From contig CALVFH010000013.1 of assembly GCA_944326775.1 (NCBI GenBank), positions 1 through 35,463 of the forward strand: a stretch of 35,463 bases of DNA. Reading direction: 5' to 3'. The notes beneath the pieces were generated by a model. That model saw nothing but the letters and a program-made list of their open reading frames with translations, made no database searches and was not told the DNA's origin. Origin of the DNA: an uncultured Parabacteroides sp. (GTDB lineage: Bacteria; Bacteroidota; Bacteroidia; Bacteroidales; Tannerellaceae). Below are positions 1-6,761 of the stretch, piece by piece (the stretch's first letter is position 1; each line of letters starts with the position of its first letter). The translations under genes and the position numbers were made by a program.

Positions 1-17
1 TTAAAATAAATAGCAAT

Positions 18-227
18 ATGGAAAAGAAAAAAATGTATGTGGCTCCACTGACGAAAAAGACGGTGGTGGAACTGGAACAAGGAGTTATGATTTCTTCTAT
101 CAAAAACAAAGATGAGGAAATCTTCAATAATCATGGACACGATGGAGGTATTTCCATCGATGGACATTATGTTGGGAATACAGGTACATACTCTTCATGG
201 GATAATACTGTCGGAGAGGATATTTAA
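18..227 (+). CDS. Small peptide preceding a fimbrillin-like lipoprotein (unknown function)
   Basis: This encodes a 69-residue polar peptide with no signal peptide and no membrane segment. It begins with a lysine-rich stretch (MEKKKMYVAPLTKKTVVELE) and continues into a Gly/Asn/His/Asp-rich tail (NHGHDGGISIDGHY). Small proteins with a Lys/Pro/Val start and a glycine- or acid-rich tail are often found next to fimbrillin-type and other surface genes in Bacteroidales; their role is not known to me. It ends 22 nt before the lipoprotein gene and is on the same strand, so the two are probably cotranscribed. Only 17 nt of upstream sequence are present, so no promoter can be judged. A leader- or precursor-type peptide is possible but unproven. 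Confidence 0.6.
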   Translation: MEKKKMYVAPLTKKTVVELEQGVMISSIKNKDEEIFNNHGHDGGISIDGHYVGNTGTYSSWDNTVGEDI

Positions 228-249
228 TTCATAATAAATAGAAAACGTC

Positions 250-2466
250 ATGAAAAAGATTATATATTTTTTAGCTGCTACTGTTTTCATGCTAAACAGT
301 TGCCAAGATGATGAATTTGAAAAACAAACCGGAACTACGCAATCCGGTGACGGCATTTTATTCAGTACATCTTTATCAGAAGGTTTAGAAACACGTACTG
401 TTTACGCTGATGAACCTACAACAGATGAAGAGGGTAAAGAATACTATCCTGTAAGCTGGGAAGGGCATGACACTATTGCTATCTACTGTCCCCAATCAGA
501 GGACGCAGAAAATAGCCCAGTACTTGCCTATTATGATATAACACCATCAAATGATGACCAGACTGTTTCATCAGCAGTGACATCTATCGGAAATGGTTTG
601 AAATGGGGTTCTGCTCAAGAACATCATTTTTACGGTTTTTATCCGGGAAATAAAGTTACTGGTACGGAAGATGGAAAAATAGTTGGGGAAATACCAACTA
701 CCCAAAATGTCACAAAATGGAAAAAATTAGATGATGGTAAAACTTACTATGGCGTAGCCAATACAGATTTTGCGTATATGTGGGCTTATGGAACAGCAAA
801 TAGGGAAACTATAGAGGATAATGAACCTGTAAATATGGTTTTCCATCCATGGATGACAATTCTTGATATAGAAATAAACGGTCCTGCCACTAACGAAGGA
901 GCAAAAACCGTAACAAATATCAACATTAAAGCAACAGGTAACCAATCAATGTTGGCAGGCGAATTTATCTGCGATATGACTCCTGTAGAAAATGGTACGG
1001 CTACGGCTCCTAAATATATCCCAGTAACAGGAAGTGAATCAGAAGTTAATAATACCATTTCCATATCTTGTTATGATAATGAAAATGATAAATTCATAAC
1101 ATTAAACTCAGGTGAAAAAATAATAGTAAGGGCTTTCCTATTACCTATAGACGATCAAAGCTCGGTCGATGCCCGTAACATAGAAATTTCTGTAGCTACA
1201 ATAGAAGGTCAAGCATTGAAAAGAACTTTAGGGTCATCTAATGAAGAACATGGTGCAAATTCTATCGTCCCTCATAAAGTAAACAAAGTAATTTTACCGG
1301 AATTAACAACTATAAATCCTAACTACTGGTTGTCTTCTCTTGATCCAAACATTTATCTATCTGAGCTGTCATTGCCTGGAAGTAAGTTCGCTTATGCAAC
1401 AGAAAGTAATAATGCAAATCCTGTTTACCAGACACAAACGATAAAACAGCAATTCCTTGATGGGGTACGTGCTTTTATCGTGCAAGTTAAGGCTAATGCT
1501 ACATATCATGGAACAAGAAATGGTGGTGGTTATCCAAGCTATACATATGAACTAACCGATGCCACATTACCTATAGAACAGAACAATCAGATAGAATTGG
1601 AAGAAACGATAACAGACATCGCTGACGAATTAGCAGCTGCAGAAGAAAAATTAAAAATAGACAACAACCTTGAATGTGCTGTTGTAATGCTAACTTATTC
1701 AGGTGGAGGTGGAGTCAATGCTACATTTACAGGAGATTATCCTTCTTACGGTAACCAACCAAATAACGAAACCGTTGGTGGCTCAGACATTATATGGATG
1801 GATGCCATAGAACATCGATTAAAGGAATTAAGCACTATTACAGGTAAATCTTACTCAGGTAGAATCTATACAGATGAAATCACCCCCAATACGACATTAG
1901 ATGATGTAAAAGGGAAAATCATTTTCAAAGTAAACTACAATACAGACGCCCAAGCTAAGCACGTTGATGCAAATGCCGAAATCCCGGCATTATTTTCTAT
2001 GTGGGATCAAACCATAAATACAGTGGATTTGAAATGGGGTTCTCCAAATATTAATAGCACAAATCTTTATTGGATGTACCATGAAGCTACCCACGTAAGC
2101 ATAAATAATTACAGTACAGAAATCACTTGGGCAAATAAACAAGCTCAAGTTATACAGGTACTCACTAATAGCGTAACTGCATATCAAAACAATGATCTGC
2201 ATAACACATGGTTTATGGTAGATGGAGGCGGTACATATTATGAAGGTTATGAATACGACGATCATGTAAAACAACTTACAAAAGACTTGAATCCGATTTT
2301 GATTCGAACTTTGCAGACACGCGGAGAAAATGCTTCTACCGGTCTTGTGTTCATCAATTTTGCAGATAAGCAAGCAGGATCCGGACAAGAGTATCGTTCA
2401 GATGAAATTATCCAAACCATCATCGACAATAACTTTAAATTCAATTTAAGAAAAAGGTCAAACTAA
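250..2466 (+). CDS. Surface lipoprotein: fimbrillin-like region fused to a degenerate PI-PLC-like domain
   Basis: The 738-residue product starts with a lipoprotein signal peptide and lipobox (MLNSC, Cys about 18). The residues just after the Cys (QDDEFE) resemble the acidic lipoprotein export signal that places Bacteroidetes lipoproteins on the cell surface. Residues about 30-350 have fimbrillin/Mfa-like features: a TRT motif, a WEGHDTIAIY strand, and HFYGFYPG. From about residue 365 the sequence looks like a phosphatidylinositol-specific phospholipase C X domain (WLSSLDPNIYLSELSLPG, then QTIKQQFLDGVRAF). The catalytic positions are altered. The family GTHDS motif reads GSKFA (377-381), so the first His is Lys, and the FDIR motif reads FIVQ (409-412). 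It may therefore be a binding or adhesin domain, not an enzyme. The gene follows a small peptide gene and is followed by a 42-bp repeat array. The lipoprotein call is firm, the PI-PLC call moderately firm. Confidence 0.78.
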   Translation: MKKIIYFLAATVFMLNSCQDDEFEKQTGTTQSGDGILFSTSLSEGLETRTVYADEPTTDEEGKEYYPVSWEGHDTIAIYCPQSEDAENSPVLAYYDITPSNDDQTVSSAVTSIGNGLKWGSAQEHHFYGFYPGNKVTGTEDGKIVGEIPTTQNVTKWKKLDDGKTYYGVANTDFAYMWAYGTANRETIEDNEPVNMVFHPWMTILDIEINGPATNEGAKTVTNINIKATGNQSMLAGEFICDMTPVENGTATAPKYIPVTGSESEVNNTISISCYDNENDKFITLNSGEKIIVRAFLLPIDDQSSVDARNIEISVATIEGQALKRTLGSSNEEHGANSIVPHKVNKVILPELTTINPNYWLSSLDPNIYLSELSLPGSKFAYATESNNANPVYQTQTIKQQFLDGVRAFIVQVKANATYHGTRNGGGYPSYTYELTDATLPIEQNNQIELEETITDIADELAAAEEKLKIDNNLECAVVMLTYSGGGGVNATFTGDYPSYGNQPNNETVGGSDIIWMDAIEHRLKELSTITGKSYSGRIYTDEITPNTTLDDVKGKIIFKVNYNTDAQAKHVDANAEIPALFSMWDQTINTVDLKWGSPNINSTNLYWMYHEATHVSINNYSTEITWANKQAQVIQVLTNSVTAYQNNDLHNTWFMVDGGGTYYEGYEYDDHVKQLTKDLNPILIRTLQTRGENASTGLVFINFADKQAGSGQEYRSDEIIQTIIDNNFKFNLRKRSN

Positions 2467-2480
2467 AATGAAGAAATAAT

Positions 2481-3194
2481 TTTTCGCACCCGCTAAAATA
2501 CGAACCTTCATGTAGGTTGAGCTTTTTACGACCGTAAAAATGCAAACCTTCGTGTAGGTTTAGCTTTTCGCGGGCGCGAAAACCAGAAACTTTGTGTAGG
2601 TTTAGCTTTTTACACCCGTAAAAACTGAAACCTTCGTGTAGGTTTAGCTTTTTACACCCGTAAAAACGAAAACCTTCGTGTAGGTTTAGCTTTTTACACC
2701 CGTAAAAACCGAAACCTTCGTGTAGGTTTGGCTTTTTACACATGTAAAAACCGAAACCTTCGTGTAGGTTTGGCTTTTTACACATGTAAAAACATCAATC
2801 TTCGAGAAGGTCTATCTTTTTACATACAGAAAAACATCAATCTTCGAGAAGGTCTATCTTTTTACACACGTAAAAACATCAATCTTTGAGAAGGTCTATC
2901 TTTTTACACCAGTAAAAACATCAATCTTTGAGAAGGTCTATCTTTTTACATCCGTAAAAACATCAATCTTCACGAAGGTCTATCTTTTTACATACGGAAA
3001 AACATCAATCTTTGAGAAGGTCTATCTTTTTACATCCGTAAAAACATCAATCTTCACGAAGGTCTATCTTTTTACACACGTAAAAACATCAATCTTCGAG
3101 AAGGTCTATCTTTTTACACCCGTGAAAACATCAATCTTCACGAAGGTCTATCTTTTTACACACGTAAAAACATCAATCTTCGAGAAGGTCTATC
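2481..3194. repeat. 42-bp tandem array, 17 units, two subtypes, two hairpins per unit
   Basis: Seventeen units lie end to end with exactly 42-bp spacing; the anchor ggtttagc/ggtctatc recurs at 2515, 2557, 2599 and so on to 3187 with no indel. Units 1-7 carry ccttcgtgtaggtttagc and units 8-17 carry atcttcgagaaggtctatc. Each unit holds an inverted repeat TTTTTAC-nnnn-GTAAAAA and a second one (AACCT/AGGTT in the first type, ATCTT/AAGGT in the second, with loops cgag, tgag or cacg). The array starts 15 nt after the lipoprotein stop codon. It fills most of the 941-bp gene-free stretch 2467-3407. There are no unique spacers, so it is not CRISPR. It could terminate or stabilise transcripts, or be intrinsically bent DNA, since 42 bp is about four helical turns and the A/T tracts are phased. 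Function is unknown. Confidence 0.93.
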
Positions 3195-3285
3195 TTTTTC
3201 CGGATGGAAATTTTGAATGTGAGAGCAACAAGGGCAGATAGCGACGGGGCTGGCATCCTGAAAAGAAAGATGCTTCTTTGGCGTT

Positions 3286-3339
3286 CAGACCCCTCAGTCT
3301 CGCTGCGCGAGCCAGCTCCCCTACCTTAGGGGAGCTTTA
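3286..3339. repeat. Compact two-hairpin intergenic element, possible terminator
   Basis: Two inverted repeats lie next to each other: CTCGC-tgc-GCGAG (3299-3311) and AGCTCCCCT-acctt-AGGGGAGCT (3314-3336). The combination of a CCCTCAGTC lead, a small variable hairpin and a CAGCTCCCC...GGGGAGC stem resembles a palindromic element I have seen dispersed in many gut bacterial genomes. It lies between the 42-bp array and the promoter of the ATPase gene. It may insulate that operon from upstream transcription. Mobility is not shown by the sequence. Confidence 0.6.
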
Positions 3340-3356
3340 AGAATGAAAAAATCCCC

Positions 3357-3387
3357 TTGCTTTTTTTAACCGGAACAAGTACCTTTG
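3357..3387 (+). promoter_or_regulatory. Bacteroidetes-type promoter for the ATPase/HNH operon
   Basis: TTG at 3357-3359 is followed after 20 nt by TACCTTTG (3380-3387), a full match to the TAnnTTTG -7 consensus. It places transcription start a few bases before the ATG at 3408. This supports the downstream start codon over the longer open frame, which would begin inside the promoter. Confidence 0.7.
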
Positions 3388-3407
3388 CTTTGAAAAAAAA
3401 TATTGCA

Positions 3408-4337
3408 ATGAAACTGAAGCACATCCATATCGACAATTATAAACTGTTCCACGATTTTGATATAGACTTTTGCGCCGGAGGGAAACCGCTCGACATCGTG
3501 GTTATCGCCGGCATCAACGGCAGCGGGAAAAGCACGCTCTTGGACTATATCAAACAATCTTCCGACTCGGCGGTTTATTGGGGAGCCCACGATGGCGACA
3601 CGTCAACCCGGCAGCTGGAGGAGACGGTTTTAAAATATGTGGACCGCTTTGTCTATGTGGATGGGAAAAGCAGTTTCGATGCCTACCGGGAAATACAGGC
3701 CTTGTTGGACAACCTGTTTCACGATTTTCATCTGCAAGTGAAATTCAAAGGGTTGGACGCCGACCGGCACATGAGGTTCACCAACCGCGACGGGGCGGAA
3801 TTTGGCATCAACGAGTTGTCTGACGGGGAAAAACAGATATTGGCGAAGGTCTTCTACCTGTATATCTCCCGCCTGAAAGGGCAGGTCATCCTGATGGACG
3901 AGCCGGACAGGTCGCTGCATCCCTCGTGGCAAAGCTACCTGCTGCCGGTGTTAAGACGGTATGCGGCAGAAAACGACTGCCAGTTTATTCTTGCCACCCA
4001 CTCGCCGCAAATCATCTCGTCGGCCTACGGAGAAGAGGTACGCCTGCTGAGGCGGGACGACGAGGGGAAGGTACGGGCGGAAAGTTGCGAAGAAGGGCCG
4101 TACGGATGGACGGTGGAAAGGGTGCTCGACGAAATCCAGCGCGTCCCGACCCAACGGGTTCCGGAAATCGAACAGCAACTCCAAGACTTGCGCGAAGCTG
4201 TCCGCGAAAGAAAATATGAAGAAAACGACTTTAAAGAGAAAATGAATCGGCTGGAAAACTTATTAGGCCATTCAGACCCAGACCTGACGCTGCTCCGTAT
4301 GGAAATCATACGCCAGAAAAAGAAAAACGAACTATGA
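3408..4337 (+). CDS. ABC-type AAA ATPase, PtuA-like (Septu-like defence pair)
   Basis: The 309-residue cytoplasmic ATPase belongs to the ABC/SMC-like class (AAA_15/AAA_21) found in anti-phage systems. The start is the ATG at 3408, because the longer reading would run through the promoter. Visible motifs are Walker A GINGSGKST (residues 35-43), the signature LSDGEKQ, Walker B VILMDEPD followed by SLHP, and the H-loop ATHSPQ. Next comes a segment (YGWTVERVLDEI) and a charged helical tail, probably coiled-coil. The stop overlaps the start of the HNH gene by 4 bp (ATGA), so translation is coupled. In Septu, PtuA-type ATPases pair with HNH PtuB nucleases; this one is shorter than the roughly 500-residue PtuA proteins I know. 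No reverse transcriptase is nearby, so it is not a retron arrangement. ATPase identity is very likely; the Septu assignment rests on the pair. Confidence 0.82.
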   Translation: MKLKHIHIDNYKLFHDFDIDFCAGGKPLDIVVIAGINGSGKSTLLDYIKQSSDSAVYWGAHDGDTSTRQLEETVLKYVDRFVYVDGKSSFDAYREIQALLDNLFHDFHLQVKFKGLDADRHMRFTNRDGAEFGINELSDGEKQILAKVFYLYISRLKGQVILMDEPDRSLHPSWQSYLLPVLRRYAAENDCQFILATHSPQIISSAYGEEVRLLRRDDEGKVRAESCEEGPYGWTVERVLDEIQRVPTQRVPEIEQQLQDLREAVRERKYEENDFKEKMNRLENLLGHSDPDLTLLRMEIIRQKKKNEL

Positions 4338-4912
4338 GAAATATTACAAAAGAAAATCCGCCGGCTTTCTTCTCTGACTTTATCAGGAAAGAACAGCCCA
4401 AAGGGTGGAACGACATTGCTCCTATCCGGGAGAAACTCAGGAATCATATTTTGGAACATGAGCAACAGGGATATTGCGCCTATACGGAAATCAAAATAAC
4501 CAAAGAGTGCCATATAGACCATTTCTATACCCGGAATTTGTATCCCGAAAAGACTTTCCAATATGACAACCTGCTGGTATCCTGCAATTCCGAGAATTAT
4601 GGTGCCAAATATAAAGACAAGCAGATAAAAGGGAAGGCCGATTATGACACACTAATCAATCCGACAACGGATAATCCGGCCGATTATCTGGAATATACCT
4701 TTACGGGAGAGGTAGAAAGCCTCCGGGAACAGGACCAACGGGGAACCCAAACCATCCAATATTTCAACCTGAACGAACGGAGCCTGGTCAACCGCCGGAA
4801 AAGAGCGATTGAATGTTTGATAGCTATGAAAAACGATTTAAAAGAAGACGAACTTGTAGAAGCCATAGGAGATTTTGAAACTATGGTACGACAATTATAC
4901 AAACAGGGTTGA
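4334..4912 (+). CDS. HNH endonuclease, PtuB/TIGR02646-like (Septu-like defence pair)
   Basis: This 192-residue protein looks like the HNH nuclease partner of PtuA-type ATPases. The core has GYCAYTEIKI (residues 46-55), HIDHFY (60-65, with the Asp-His pair) and DNLLVSCNSENYGAKYKD (78-95), which correspond to the C-x-x-C, DH and N...N/H elements of the family. The first zinc-knuckle position is CAYT where many relatives have CAYC, and the second cluster keeps only one Cys (C84), so structural zinc binding may be reduced or lost. It overlaps the ATPase gene by 4 bp and has no promoter of its own. It probably cuts DNA, or possibly RNA, when the ATPase complex senses infection. Nuclease family is fairly certain; target and activity are inferred. 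The next gene starts 50 nt downstream and is unrelated in type and base composition. Confidence 0.82.
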   Translation: MRNITKENPPAFFSDFIRKEQPKGWNDIAPIREKLRNHILEHEQQGYCAYTEIKITKECHIDHFYTRNLYPEKTFQYDNLLVSCNSENYGAKYKDKQIKGKADYDTLINPTTDNPADYLEYTFTGEVESLREQDQRGTQTIQYFNLNERSLVNRRKRAIECLIAMKNDLKEDELVEAIGDFETMVRQLYKQG

Positions 4913-4962
4913 CACCCCCTCCCTATTCTTCCGATATCTATCAATCATCTAAATAATTCAAC

Positions 4963-5628
4963 ATGAAGCAGAAAGTGTTTTTTGCTGCCCTGATGGCATG
5001 GGCAGCCTCTTCAGTGTGTGCGCAAAACGAGGCGGAGACGGCCGAGCCGGAAAGCCGGGAAGAGCGCACAGAGTGGTTTGTCAGCGCGGCTGCCGGCCCG
5101 CAGGTGCTTTTCAGCGACCACGACAAACAGATCAATTTCGGCCGGCGCATCTCTCCGGCGCTCGACATCGCCGTGGGGAAATGGTTCAAGCCCTGGGTCG
5201 GGATGCGGCTGATGTACAGCGGCCTCTCGGTGAAGGGAGCGACGCAGAACGGCGCCCACTCGACGGGCGAGGACATCAAAGAAAAGCCGCAGGCGGGCTA
5301 CTGGCTGGAATACCAGAAGTTCAACACCTACTATCTGCATGCCGACGTGCTGTTCGACCTGACGAACCTCTTCAGCGACTATAACCCCGAGCGTTTCTAC
5401 AACTGCATCGTCTATGGCGGCATCGGCGTGATCGGGACCGGCGAGGAGCCGACGGCAACGAGTGTGGCGGGCGGCTTCGGCGTGCTGAACACTTTCCGCC
5501 TGGCCGAACACTGGAGCCTGAACCTCGACCTGCGCGGGACATTGGTAAGCGATGACTTCGACGGTGAAGGCGGCGGACGCGCTGAAGGCCTGCTGGGGCT
5601 GACGGGCGGGGTGACGTATAGTTTTTGA
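4963..5628 (+). CDS. Outer-membrane beta-barrel protein (unknown function)
   Basis: The 221-residue product has a signal peptide (MKQKVFFAALMAWAASSVCA, cleavage before QNEAE). An acidic linker is followed by alternating strands typical of small OmpA/OmpW-like barrels: WFVSAAAGPQVLFS, ISPALDIAVGKWFKPWVGMRL, YYLHADVLFDLTNLF and HWSLNLDLRGTLV. It ends in GGVTYSF, with a C-terminal Phe as is usual for barrels. Eight strands would fit the length. The gene is clearly more GC-rich than the HNH gene before it and the DUF3791/DUF3990 genes after it, which suggests native sequence between acquired modules. No recognisable -7 box is seen in the 50-nt gap upstream. A hairpin follows the stop codon. No ligand or pathway can be assigned. 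Confidence 0.75.
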   Translation: MKQKVFFAALMAWAASSVCAQNEAETAEPESREERTEWFVSAAAGPQVLFSDHDKQINFGRRISPALDIAVGKWFKPWVGMRLMYSGLSVKGATQNGAHSTGEDIKEKPQAGYWLEYQKFNTYYLHADVLFDLTNLFSDYNPERFYNCIVYGGIGVIGTGEEPTATSVAGGFGVLNTFRLAEHWSLNLDLRGTLVSDDFDGEGGGRAEGLLGLTGGVTYSF

Positions 5629-5645
5629 AAAGAGGAAGGAGGAAC

Positions 5646-5686
5646 TTCGCGGATGATGCTGAAGATGTTCCAACGTCATCCGCGAA
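5646..5686. terminator. Inverted repeat after the beta-barrel gene
   Basis: A perfect 11-bp stem TTCGCGGATGA / TCATCCGCGAA lies 17 nt after the stop codon, with a 19-nt loop. GGAAC and GTTCC flank it further out. There is no strong T-run, so it could be a weak terminator or a transcript-end stabiliser. Confidence 0.5.
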
Positions 5687-5718
5687 AATCCCTGTTCCAA
5701 AGATTTACCGGTCAAATA

Positions 5719-5750
5719 TTTGGCTCGGCCGGCAAAAAAAGATACCTTTG
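5719..5750 (+). promoter_or_regulatory. Bacteroidetes-type promoter for the DUF3791/DUF3990 cassette
   Basis: TTTG (5719-5722), a 20-nt spacer and TACCTTTG (5743-5750) match the Bacteroidetes consensus at both boxes. It lies 33 nt before the first ATG of the cassette. Because no terminator is visible until after 8848, it could also drive the peptidase and exporter genes. Confidence 0.75.
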
Positions 5751-5783
5751 CAAGTGATAGACAATAACTAGAAAAAATTTAAC

Positions 5784-6062
5784 ATGTGTACCAAAAAGAT
5801 TTTATACCAACCGTCGGACATTCCTTTTTCACCCATACAGGCACGAAAGGAAAATATCCGGTTTGATTTCGCTGAAATCGGCCTGATAACGGACAGCATC
5901 CGTTTGCTTGCCTCCAAACAAAACCGTTCTATCGCAGAAACCTTAGACGATTTGAAGCAAAAGAATCTCTTTCCCCAACTATATAAATATGTAAAGGAAA
6001 ATCCGAGATTATCTCACATAAAAGTAGCCAACAGGATATATAAGCAAATGGAGAAACTATGA
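5784..6062 (+). CDS. Small DUF3791-like protein, probable antitoxin-type partner
   Basis: The product has 92 residues and is soluble and mostly helical. A short N-terminal segment (ILYQPSDIPFSPIQARKENI) precedes a helical core (FAEIGLITDSIRLLASKQNRSIAETLDDLKQKNLFPQLYKYV). DUF3791 proteins are short helical proteins that travel with DUF3990 genes, and the gene order here fits. The match of this copy to DUF3791 is weaker than its context, so the family name is tentative. Its TGA overlaps the next ATG by 4 bp. It lies just downstream of a strong promoter. The natural reading is an antitoxin or specificity partner for the DUF3990 protein, but nothing in the sequence proves neutralisation. Confidence 0.62.
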   Translation: MCTKKILYQPSDIPFSPIQARKENIRFDFAEIGLITDSIRLLASKQNRSIAETLDDLKQKNLFPQLYKYVKENPRLSHIKVANRIYKQMEKL

Positions 6063-6541
6063 AACTGACTGGAATCTTGCATCACGGCACTGACCAGGAA
6101 ATCAACAATCCGATATGGAACAACGGAAGCCGATACCGTGATTTCGGTCAATGCTTTTATACGACGTACAACTTAGCTATGGCAAAAAACTGGGCAAAAC
6201 GCAGAAGTTCAAACAAAACAGGTGTCGTTTGCCATTATGTTATCGATTTTTCGAAAACGCCCTCTCAAAAACTGCACATCAAACGGTTTAATGCGGATGC
6301 AGAATGGGCCGAGTTCGTTTATAACAACCGATATAATCCTGATTTTAAAAGACCCGACTATGATATTATTATCGGACCGTTAGCTGACAATAAACTGACT
6401 GAGCAATTTCAGAAAATAAAAACAGAAAACAAAACATTTGAAGAAATTGCCATGCACATAAAATATTCAAGATACAAGGCATTACAGATTTGCTTTTGCA
6501 GCGACAATGCCATGTTATTGTTAAGGAGGGTACTGGCATGA
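6059..6541 (+). CDS. DUF3990 protein, ADP-ribosyltransferase-fold toxin candidate
   Basis: The 160-residue protein shows the hallmarks of DUF3990: LHHGT (residues 7-11), RDFGQCFYTT (27-36) followed by A-x-x-WA, WAEFVYNNR (83-91) and a YDIIIGPLADN segment. The His, Tyr and Glu at H9, Y34 and E85 fit an H-Y-E triad of the diphtheria-toxin-like ADP-ribosyltransferase fold, and E85 is my best guess for the catalytic acid. It has no signal peptide. It overlaps the preceding small gene by 4 bp and the following one by 4 bp (ATGA at 6538), so three genes are translationally coupled. A toxin role is inferred from fold and context; the target is unknown. The genes are distinctly AT-richer than those on either side, consistent with horizontal gain. 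Confidence 0.75.
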   Translation: MKLTGILHHGTDQEINNPIWNNGSRYRDFGQCFYTTYNLAMAKNWAKRRSSNKTGVVCHYVIDFSKTPSQKLHIKRFNADAEWAEFVYNNRYNPDFKRPDYDIIIGPLADNKLTEQFQKIKTENKTFEEIAMHIKYSRYKALQICFCSDNAMLLLRRVLA

Positions 6542-6759
6542 CAGAAAAATATCAGACAATCGACTACCTGTTAAAATCGATGACCGAACTGCTGATGAAA
6601 ACTTATGAAGTCAGTTTTGATTGGGCATTAGAGACTTTCCTGAAATCAGAGACATACAAAAGATTATTGAATGACGAAGAACTTCGCAACGAAGGGGATT
6701 TATTCATTTTCGAGCTATTGCAAAAAGAACTGACGAAAAAAGGAATCTTCACGAATTGA
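6538..6759 (+). CDS. Small DUF3791-type protein downstream of DUF3990
   Basis: The 73-residue protein starts at the ATG at 6538, which overlaps the DUF3990 stop codon and sits 9 nt after a strong AAGGAGG ribosome-binding site (6522-6528). A longer open frame upstream lies wholly inside the DUF3990 gene and is not chosen. The sequence is acidic and helical (TIDYLLKSMTELLMKTYEVS, then FLKSETYKRLLNDEELRNEG), close to the DUF3791 pattern. Having one small helical protein on each side of DUF3990 suggests a three-part toxin-antitoxin module. The canonical Shine-Dalgarno is unusual for Bacteroidetes and may ensure an excess of this protein over the toxin. Its stop codon is only 2 nt before the peptidase ATG. 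Confidence 0.68.
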   Translation: MTEKYQTIDYLLKSMTELLMKTYEVSFDWALETFLKSETYKRLLNDEELRNEGDLFIFELLQKELTKKGIFTN

Positions 6760-6761
6760 AC

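Noticed and set aside
2441-2785. A 114-codon minus-strand open frame with a 14-residue repeat (KKLNLHEGF...)
   Set aside because: It is just the 42-bp array read in frame (42 is a multiple of 3). The same frame has a stop in every unit of the second subtype, and it overlaps the 3' end of the lipoprotein gene.
2481-3194. CRISPR-like periodic repeats (also considered for 24055-24305 and 31854-32078)
   Set aside because: Units follow directly on each other with no unique spacers, and no cas genes are present.
3357-4912. Retron with PtuAB effectors
   Set aside because: No reverse transcriptase gene and no msr-msd-like structure was found near the ATPase/HNH pair.
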